From: Mesorhizobium prunaredense
GTDB taxonomy: Bacteria; Pseudomonadota; Alphaproteobacteria; Rhizobiales; Rhizobiaceae
Direction: 5' to 3'
Assembly: GCF_900156895.1 (NCBI RefSeq)
Contig: NZ_FTPD01000022.1
Location: 79,167 to 143,166, forward strand
Length of the DNA stretch: 64,000 nucleotides
Position 1 is the first letter of the stretch. Every line of letters begins with the position of its first letter. A program made the translations under genes and the position numbers. The notes beneath the pieces are model-generated. The model was given only the letters and a program-made list of their open reading frames with translations, ran no database searches and had not been told where the DNA came from. Shown piece by piece: positions 56,836-64,000 of the stretch.

Positions 56836-57732
56836 TCAGACCCTTTCGACGGTTTTCTGGCCAAACAGGCCGGATGGGCGCACCAGCAGGACCACCAGCG
56901 CCAGCGCATAGGCGAACCAGCCTTCGATGCCGCCGCCAACGAAGGGGCCGAGATAGACCTCAGCGAGCTTCTCGCTGGCGCCGATGATGAGGCCGCCGAC
57001 GATGGCGCCGAGGATGGAATCAAAGCCGCCAAGCACCAGCACCGGCAGCGCCTTCAAAACGATCAGCGACAAAGAGAACTGGACACCGAGACGCGCACCC
57101 CAAAGCAGCCCCGCGACCAGCGCCACGAACCCCGCGGCCGTCCACACCGTTCCCCATATCCGGGGCAGCCGCAGCCCGACGGCGAGCGCCGCGAACTGGT
57201 CGTCGGCGACGGCGCGAAACGCCAGCCCGATCCGGGTCCAATAGAAAAATGCGCTCAAGCCCGCCACCATCGCCGCGGCAATGCCTGCGGCGAGAAGGTC
57301 AAACGACGAGATCAGGATGCCGCCGACCTCGAAGGGCGTGTCGTCTATGCCGAGATCGAGCCCGTGCACCTGGGTGCCCCACATCAGCTGGGCAGCGCCC
57401 TCAATGATGTAGGACAGCCCAAGCGTAGCCATGAACAGCGTCATCGGCGAGCGATTGACCAGCGGCCTGAGCACAATCCGCTCGATGGTGAAGCCCAGCG
57501 CGACCATGACCGCGAAGGTGATGAGCAGCGAAAGCGCGAAGGGGATGCCGCGTTCGACGAGGCTGACAAAGGTGAGCGCTGCGAACAGCACCATCGACCC
57601 TTGCGCGAAGTTCAGCACGCCCGACGTCTTGTAGATCAGCACGAAACCGATGGCGACAAGCGAATACATGACCCCAGAGAGCAGGCCGCCGACCAGCACT
57701 TCGATGGCGAAGAGGAAATCATAGTAGCTCAT
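56836..57732 (-). CDS. HAAT-type ABC transporter permease (LivH-like)
   Basis: 298 aa, eight or so membrane helices. GGLLSGVMYSLVAIGFVLIY and TSGVLNFAQGSMVLFAALTF are LivH hallmarks; LRLPRIWGTVWTAAGFVALV follows. The start touches the livG stop (ATGA-like junction). Confidence 0.92.
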   Translation of the reverse strand: MSYYDFLFAIEVLVGGLLSGVMYSLVAIGFVLIYKTSGVLNFAQGSMVLFAALTFVSLVERGIPFALSLLITFAVMVALGFTIERIVLRPLVNRSPMTLFMATLGLSYIIEGAAQLMWGTQVHGLDLGIDDTPFEVGGILISSFDLLAAGIAAAMVAGLSAFFYWTRIGLAFRAVADDQFAALAVGLRLPRIWGTVWTAAGFVALVAGLLWGARLGVQFSLSLIVLKALPVLVLGGFDSILGAIVGGLIIGASEKLAEVYLGPFVGGGIEGWFAYALALVVLLVRPSGLFGQKTVERV

Positions 57733-58625
57733 CAGATGTCCTCGCCATCGGCGGTGCCGATATAGGCCCGGATCACTGCCGGATCGGTCCTGACCTCGGC
57801 CGGCGTCCCGTCTGCGATCTTGCGGCCGTAGTCGAGCACGGCGACCCGGTCGGAGAGTCCCATGACCACGCCGATATCGTGCTCGATCAGGATGATGGTG
57901 ACGCCGTGTTGGTCGCGCGCGGCGCGCACGAACCCGGCCATCTCGGCTTTCTCGGTCGCCGTCATGCCGGCCATCGGTTCGTCGAGCAGCAGGATCTTCG
58001 GCTCGGCGACCAGGGCGCGGGCCAGTTCGACCCGCTTCTGCAGGCCGTAGGGCAAGCTGGCGACCAGGCGGTCGGCGACGGCCTCAAGATGCAGGAAGGC
58101 GATTGTCTGGTCGACCTTTTCGGCGATTCCCGCATCTTCACGCCGGGCGCGTGGCAGATTGGCAATGTGTTCAACAAAACTGGCGCGCCTGGTGTAGACG
58201 CGGCCGGACGCGACGTTGTCGCGCACCGAAAGCCCGCCGAACAGCGCCAGGTTCTGGAAGGTGCGTGCAACGCCCAGTCGCGCCAGGCGACTCGCCGGCA
58301 CCTGTGAGAAGGACTGGCCGTCGATCGCGATCCTGCCGTGGTCGGCGTGATAGAGGCCGCTGATGATGTTGATCAGTGACGATTTGCCAGCGCCGTTGGG
58401 GCCGATCACCGCGCGGATCTCACCGCCTTTGACCTCGAGATCAATGTCGCTCAGCGCCTTAACGCCGCCAAAGGAAATGCCGATCCCGCTCAGGGCCAGC
58501 ATCGCATCAGCCTTTGCCGATTGGCGCGCCTGGCGCGTGTCCTCCACGGGACGAGCACCAGCAAGAATGCCTGAAATTTCGGGCGCGCGCTCGTATGCGG
58601 CGACTCCCAGCGAAGCACCAATCAT
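57732..58625 (-). CDS. HAAT-type ABC transporter ATPase (LivG-like) with N-terminal extension
   Basis: 297 aa. Walker A GPNGAGKSS near residue 75, signature LPYGLQKRVELARAL, Walker B ILLLDEPMAGMT, and a LivG-type tail. About 40 residues (MIGASLGVAAYERAPEISGI and on) precede the usual LivG start at 58502; both starts are possible, ATG 58625 has only a weak site. Confidence 0.88.
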   Translation of the reverse strand: MIGASLGVAAYERAPEISGILAGARPVEDTRQARQSAKADAMLALSGIGISFGGVKALSDIDLEVKGGEIRAVIGPNGAGKSSLINIISGLYHADHGRIAIDGQSFSQVPASRLARLGVARTFQNLALFGGLSVRDNVASGRVYTRRASFVEHIANLPRARREDAGIAEKVDQTIAFLHLEAVADRLVASLPYGLQKRVELARALVAEPKILLLDEPMAGMTATEKAEMAGFVRAARDQHGVTIILIEHDIGVVMGLSDRVAVLDYGRKIADGTPAEVRTDPAVIRAYIGTADGEDI

Positions 58626-58656
58626 GAAACGTCTCTGATTTGAAGGAGAACCGGCA

Positions 58657-58672
58657 GCGGCCCGAGGGCCGC
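58657..58672 (-). terminator. Small hairpin behind sfnG
   Basis: GCGGCC / GGCCGC stem with CGAG tetraloop, between the sfnG stop (58680) and livG start (58625). Possibly an internal processing or attenuation site within the operon. Confidence 0.45.
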
Positions 58673-58679
58673 GCCTGAC

Positions 58680-59780
58680 CTATTCCGCGGCGACAAGTTC
58701 CCTGTCGCGAGCCGCTTCCAGTTCGCGCACCAGTGGAATGACGCGCTTGCCGAAGAACTCGACCTCTTCCTGGAAATGCAGGAAGCCGAGCAGGATCAGG
58801 TCGGCGCCGGCGTCCTTGAGCTTGAGGACGCGTTCAGCGATCTGTTCCGGCGTGCCGATGAGATTGCTGCGGAAGCCGTCATTGTATTGCACCAGATCCT
58901 CGTAGGAGGATTTCGCCCAATTGCCTTCGCCTTCCGGCGAGGCCTTGCCGGCATTCTTGACCTGATCGGCAAAACCCTGGACTGCCTCGGGATTGGCCTT
59001 GGCGATGATCTCGTCGAGCACTGCGCGCGCCTCTGCCTCAGTCTCGCGAGCGATGGCGAAGGCATTGACGCCGATCTTGACGTTGTGGCCATTGGCTTTC
59101 GCCTTGGCGCGGATGTCGTCGACCTGCTTCCGGATCTCCTCCGGCGTGTTGCCGTTGGTAAAATACCAGTCGGAGACCCGCGAAGCCATGTCGCGCGCGG
59201 CGCGCGACGAGCCGCCCTGGAAGATCTCGGGCAAGGGCTCGATCGGCTTGGGCTTCATCGAATAGTTGGTGAAGCGGTAGAAGTCGCCCTTCAGCGTGAA
59301 ACTGTCCTCGGTCCAGATGCCACGCAGCGCCCGGATAAATTCCTCCGACCGGCGATAGCGCTCGTCATGGTCGAGCCAGAGCTCGCCAATGGCGGCGAAC
59401 TCGCCACGGAACCAGCCGCTGACGACATTGACGGCGACGCGGCCATTGGTCAGGTGGTTGATGGTAGCGATCTGCTTGGCCGCCAGCGCAGGATTCCACG
59501 GGCCGGGCAGGATCGCCGCGATGACCTTCAGCGTTGTGGTGGCGGCAAGCAAGGCATGGCTGAACGACACCGATTCATGCTGGTTGTCGGCGCCGTAGCC
59601 GGCGGTGAAGCGTATCTGGCTCAGCGCGTAATCGAAGCCATTGGCCTCGGCGATCTGGGCGAGCTTGCGGTTGTAATCGATATCCCAGCCGGTCCGCTGC
59701 TCGATGTTGGAGATGACCAGTCCGCCCGAGACATTCGGAACCCAGTAGGCGAATTTGAGGCTGTCGGAATGCGAGGCCAT
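58680..59780 (-). CDS. sfnG: Dimethylsulfone monooxygenase SfnG
   Basis: 366 aa LLM-class FMNH2-dependent monooxygenase from ATG 59780 (MASHSDSLKFAYWVPNVSGG). SfnG-specific stretches: KFAYWVPNVSGGLVISNIEQ, RKLAQIAEANGFDYALSQIR, YGADNQHESVSFSHALLAAT and NVVSGWFRGEFAAIG. Converts dimethylsulfone to methanesulfinate plus formaldehyde. Second gene of the operon, behind the FMN reductase that would feed it. Confidence 0.95.
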   Translation of the reverse strand: MASHSDSLKFAYWVPNVSGGLVISNIEQRTGWDIDYNRKLAQIAEANGFDYALSQIRFTAGYGADNQHESVSFSHALLAATTTLKVIAAILPGPWNPALAAKQIATINHLTNGRVAVNVVSGWFRGEFAAIGELWLDHDERYRRSEEFIRALRGIWTEDSFTLKGDFYRFTNYSMKPKPIEPLPEIFQGGSSRAARDMASRVSDWYFTNGNTPEEIRKQVDDIRAKAKANGHNVKIGVNAFAIARETEAEARAVLDEIIAKANPEAVQGFADQVKNAGKASPEGEGNWAKSSYEDLVQYNDGFRSNLIGTPEQIAERVLKLKDAGADLILLGFLHFQEEVEFFGKRVIPLVRELEAARDRELVAAE

Positions 59781-59805
59781 GTCGTTGTTCCCTTTTTTGA
59801 TTGAT

Positions 59806-60375
59806 TCAGCCGACGCGCGTGGCGACGGCATCGTTCGCATGACTGGAATTGAGCAAGGAGACCGCTTCGGTAGCGGCCCTTGAAATGCGCTCGATGATGG
59901 CCGCACCGGCGATCTCGCCTTCGATGAAATCGTCGGGCGCGCCGTAGACGCCGGTCGGGACGGTGACGGCACCGAAAAAGCCGAACAATGGCCGGAGCTG
60001 ATGTTCGAGCATCAGGCCATGGTATGGGCTGCCACCGGTCGCCGCGAGCAGCACGGTCTTGCCCGTCAGCGCACGATAATCAACGAGATCGAACAGGTGT
60101 TTGAGGGCGCCGGTGTAGGAAGCCCGATAGACAGGCGTGCCGACCACGAGCAGATCGGCATTCTCGACACGCTGGATGATCGCTTCTCCGGATGCGCCAA
60201 GCGCGCCGCGGGATAGGCCGGCGAAAAGCGAGGGTGCCGCCTCGGTGATCTCGATCAGACCGGTGTCGGCCGGCACGCGCAACGCGACCGCCTTGACCAG
60301 CGCGTTCACCACCGCGGTGGTGCGTGACGGTGTGTTTACGCCGCCCGATATTCCGAGAACCGATAATCGTGCCAC
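59806..60375 (-). CDS. msuE: NADPH-dependent FMN reductase, MsuE type
   Basis: 189 aa from GTG 60375 (VARLSVLGISGGVNTPSRTT) with GGGAG nine bases upstream; the frame upstream to 60438 lacks family sequence. Flavodoxin-like fold with the phosphate loop GISGGVNTPSRT and VVGTPVYRASYTGALKHLFD, plus ATGGSPYHGLMLEHQLRPLF. Supplies FMNH2 to SfnG and partners. First gene of the operon. Confidence 0.92.
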   Translation of the reverse strand: MARLSVLGISGGVNTPSRTTAVVNALVKAVALRVPADTGLIEITEAAPSLFAGLSRGALGASGEAIIQRVENADLLVVGTPVYRASYTGALKHLFDLVDYRALTGKTVLLAATGGSPYHGLMLEHQLRPLFGFFGAVTVPTGVYGAPDDFIEGEIAGAAIIERISRAATEAVSLLNSSHANDAVATRVG

Positions 60376-60425
60376 GCCGTCAATCTCCCAGCCCCCCCTG
60401 TCTGCGCAACAGGGCGTTTCTAAAC

Positions 60426-60545
60426 TGGAGCAGACCATATTCTACAAAAACTATAGATATAAGGAACTAGGTTTTGTTTTTCCGCTCCCGGGAGAAAAAA
60501 GCCGTTCTGCTCCATGATCGGTAGCACCGTCCGTATGGGAGCAGA
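60426..60545. promoter_or_regulatory. Promoter region of the organosulfur operon with repeated TGGAGCAGA motif
   Basis: TGGAGCAGA at 60426-60434 (+), its exact complement TCTGCTCCA at 60506-60514, and GGGAGCAGA at 60537-60545 (+). Between them lie an AT-rich stretch (60440-60480) and the palindrome CTCCCGGGAG at 60485-60494. A hairpin CCCTGT/ACAGGG at 60396-60414 follows in the leader. No sigma-54 -24/-12 box is visible, unlike Pseudomonas sfn promoters. Confidence 0.5.
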
Positions 60546-60601
60546 GCGCAGGCCACCGCACGAGAAGGATCGAAACGGCCGCAAATTCATCCATCAACAT
60601 T

Positions 60602-61270
60602 TCAAAGGCGCCCTATTCCTTGCGCAATGAGGTTTGGTGCCATCACAAGCGAAACAATTGCCGCCGAATTGAAGACCACGACCCACCATTTGCTGCCGGT
60701 GAGGAAGCCGTAGCCAACGGCAACCGCCAGGCCCCAATCGGCGGAAGGAGGCTGGATGTCGAGGCCGAGGAAGCTCAGCGTGGCGATCGAAAAGAACGCA
60801 TATCCCAGCCGCGTCACCAGCTCGATGAGGGTCGTCTCCCTGACATTGGGCAGGATTTCCAGGGACACGATGGCGAGCGTGCTTTCGCCGCCGAGGCGGG
60901 CGGCGCTGACATAGTCGCGCTCCCGCTGCTCGCGCACGGCGGCGCGAACGGTCCTTGCCCAGGCGATGCCGATCACCAGAATGACCGTGAAGTTCGATGG
61001 CCAGAGCGCGACCAGCGTCATAGTGACCAAAACGATGAAGGGAAACGCCATCAGCGTATCGAGCAGCCTTGCCCCCACTGCATCGACCAGCCCATCGAAA
61101 TAGCCAAGCATGAGCCCAAGCGCACTGCCGGCGGCAACGCCCAGAAGTGTCGCCAGCGGCGCAAACCAGCAGGATATCGCGCGAGCCGACCACGATGCGG
61201 GATAGCACGTCGCGGCCCAGCTGGTCGGTGCCGAACCAGTGCGCAGCGTCAGGCGCAACCCTGCGCAGCT
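60602..61270 (-). pseudogene. Dipeptide/oligopeptide ABC permease (OppC/DppC type), 5'-truncated and frameshifted
   Basis: First frame: AAHWFGTDQLGRDVLSRIVV, GSRDILL. An extra base in the AAA run at 61163-61165 then shifts to VAPLATLLGVAAGSALGLML and onward to the end GLDIQPPSADWGLAVAVGYG. The EAA-type loop region REQRERDYVSAARLGGESTL is intact. The N-terminal membrane helix and everything before GTDQLGRD are missing, cut 36 bases from the 3' end of a tRNA-Thr gene. No other dpp/opp genes are near, so it is a dead remnant. Confidence 0.82.
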
Positions 61271-61305
61271 GTGCATAGAACCCGTTCTAGAATGCCGTTG
61301 GAAAC

Positions 61306-61380
<75 letters not shown>

Positions 61381-61529
61381 CGCTGATGGCGGGGCTTCTG
61401 CCATATCGAACCGGCAAGCGCAAGGCCAAGCGCAAGCCATCTGTGAAAGCCCGCTCCGACGGCTTTTGCGGACATGGCAGCGCCACAATGTTGGCTATCC
61501 CTGAATAGAGGGTCAGCCGGGACGGAACC

Positions 61530-61760
61530 ATGAACGACAAGGCAATTCCATCTGACAAGGAGGGTTCACCCGACAAGGAGGGGCGATCTGACAAGGGCGG
61601 GCTATCGAAAAAGGACAGCCCACCGAAAAGGGCTGACCGCAAGACCCGGCTCGCCGAGCAATTGCGCGCCAATCTGCAGAAGCGCAAGGCGCAGTCGCGC
61701 TCGCGACGCACTGGCGGGGCCGACAAGCGGCCGGACGGGCTCGAAACGCAAAAGGATTGA
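61530..61760 (+). CDS. Small highly charged protein upstream of murA
   Basis: 76 aa, Lys/Asp/Ser/Arg-rich and predicted disordered (MNDKAIPSDKEGSPDKEGRS, then RLAEQLRANLQKRKAQSRSR). A short repeat DKEG/DKGG marks the first half. No domain known to me. The C-terminal half resembles a small basic protein found before murA in related genomes, which I recall only in general terms. Confidence 0.65.
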   Translation: MNDKAIPSDKEGSPDKEGRSDKGGLSKKDSPPKRADRKTRLAEQLRANLQKRKAQSRSRRTGGADKRPDGLETQKD

Positions 61761-61898
61761 CCTATTATCAACAGCCACGGCGCGGGAATCCTGTTTCTTG
61801 AACCAAGCCGGCCAATGGTTTAGACGGGCCGGGGTCTAGACCGGCCACAACAGACTCAACCGATTAAACCGGCCTTTCGGCCGAGGGGACGCTCTTCC

Positions 61899-63191
<1,293 letters not shown>

Positions 63192-63297
63192 AGGTAACGG
63201 CCTGAGGTCGGCGCTGCCCCTCATCTGCCCGCCGGCATCTTCTCGCCGCCTGGATCAGGGCTATCGCAGGTGGAGAGCCGAGGCTTTCGCTCTACGA

Positions 63298-63450
63298 TGG
63301 ACCCCCACCCCTAACCCCTCCCACAGGGGGAGGGAGACTTCCGTTGGCGCTGACCTCCGCAAATTGCCCGCCTTTCAGCGCCAAAGGGGAAATTTTAGGT
63401 GCGCGGCAGCGTTCCCTCCCCCTTGTGGGGAGGGTTAGGGTGGGGGTCCA
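63298..63450. repeat. Long inverted repeat between murA and DUF2948 gene
   Basis: About 40-base arms at 63298-63338 and 63411-63450 (TGGACCCCCACCC... against ...GGGTGGGGGTCCA), nearly complementary with small indels, around a 72-base centre. The arms carry CCCCTAACCC and GGGGGAGGGA blocks. Looks like a dispersed intergenic palindrome, able to form a long hairpin in RNA. Confidence 0.85.
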
Positions 63451-63564
63451 CCTTCGCAAGAATCCAAATGCGATGCTCTGGTCAGAATCCGTGGCGCGGT
63501 TGCACGGATCGCCAAGACCGCCTAACAGAAAACTGATGTAAACCTTCGCAGGTGCGAACTCCGC

Positions 63565-63999
63565 ATGAACCTTCTCAAGCTTGTCGCGCTCGACGATCAG
63601 GATCTGAGCATCGTCTCGGCCCATGTCCAGGACGCCGTGCTGAAGGTCGGCGACCTCGAATACATGCCGGCGGTCAAGCGCTTCGTGATGACGATGAACC
63701 GCTTCGTCTGGGAGGTGAAATCGGGGCTGTTCCGCGAGCACAATGAGCGGCGGCAAAGCGTGCTGCATTTCGACCGGGTGCTGGGCGCCAAGACCAGCGG
63801 CATTGCCCGCGACAAGCCGGACGAGGTGCTGTCGCTGCTGGCGATCAGCTTCGTCGCCCTCGACAAGCCGGCCGGCATTGTCGAGCTGATCTTTTCCGGC
63901 GGCGGCGCGATCATGCTCGATGTCGAGTGCATCGAGGCGCGGCTGGCTGACATTGGCGGCGCCTGGGAAGCGACGTCGCGCCCCTTCCACAGAGCCTGA
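63565..63999 (+). CDS. DUF2948 family protein
   Basis: 144 aa, complete; stop at 63997-63999 at the window end. MNLLKLVALDDQDLSIVSAH, VQDAVLKVGDLEYMPAVKRF and LDVECIEARLADIGG are the family blocks. Usually found between murA and hisD in Rhizobiales. Function unknown; cytoplasmic. Confidence 0.9.
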   Translation: MNLLKLVALDDQDLSIVSAHVQDAVLKVGDLEYMPAVKRFVMTMNRFVWEVKSGLFREHNERRQSVLHFDRVLGAKTSGIARDKPDEVLSLLAISFVALDKPAGIVELIFSGGGAIMLDVECIEARLADIGGAWEATSRPFHRA

Positions 64000-64000
64000 G

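Overview
The window reads as ordinary chromosome of a high-GC alphaproteobacterium of the Rhizobiales, most probably a Mesorhizobium. Pointers are a Mur-type Fur regulator convergent with a SitABCD manganese transporter, an ScfR-type regulator divergent from isocitrate lyase, murA followed by a DUF2948 gene, palindromic GCATGTCG/CGACATGC repeats of the kind found throughout rhizobial genomes, and GGAAC-N16-CGTT promoters of the EcfG general stress sigma factor. The genus is an inference; no rRNA is present.

Layout. 1-3150 is the end of a polyamine ABC operon (potF-potG-potH, minus strand; potH runs off the left edge). 3509-7903 has a DMT exporter, the scfR/aceA divergent pair and a small conserved protein. 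8129-12875 has a degenerate receiver protein, mur, and sitABCD. 13128-18332 has a HAD phosphatase, then a puuA-like gamma-glutamylpolyamine synthetase and a puuB-like oxidase separated by a frameshifted four-helix-bundle gene bracketed by 8-bp tandem arrays, then an SH3 protein. 18450-23589 has an SDR divergent from zwf-pgl-edd (Entner-Doudoroff). 23587-24660 is a low-GC block bounded by inverted repeats around a DHFR/RibD-like gene. 24675-35931 has a VWA protein, a GlxA-type regulator, folD, a Wzz-like protein divergent from a broken O-antigen ligase, proC, vapBC, a SAF-domain oxidoreductase and another SDR.

36016-48923 is a looser accessory stretch: an orphan TadG/TadE/TadE trio, a BrkB protein, several small stress-type proteins (CsbD, DUF3606-like, DUF1236), a transglutaminase with the remnant of a second one, a CYTH-CHAD protein, and a Crp/Fnr regulator. 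Two of the small genes have good EcfG promoters.

49141-60375 is the most interesting unit: eleven co-directional, often overlapping genes that combine SfnG (dimethylsulfone monooxygenase), an SfnB/MsuC-like flavoprotein, an SsuD/MsuD-like monooxygenase, an FMN reductase of the MsuE type, a second flavin reductase, an FAD/NAD(P)-binding protein and a complete five-gene Liv-type (HAAT) ABC transporter. It looks like a full organosulfur scavenging route with a transporter type not normally associated with sulfonates.

The right end has a truncated, frameshifted dipeptide permease abutting a tRNA-Thr(GGU) gene, a small charged protein, murA, a long intergenic palindrome and a DUF2948 gene. Several ORFs are disrupted by changes in short homopolymers (15579, 31091, 61163), which could be true pseudogenes or sequence errors.
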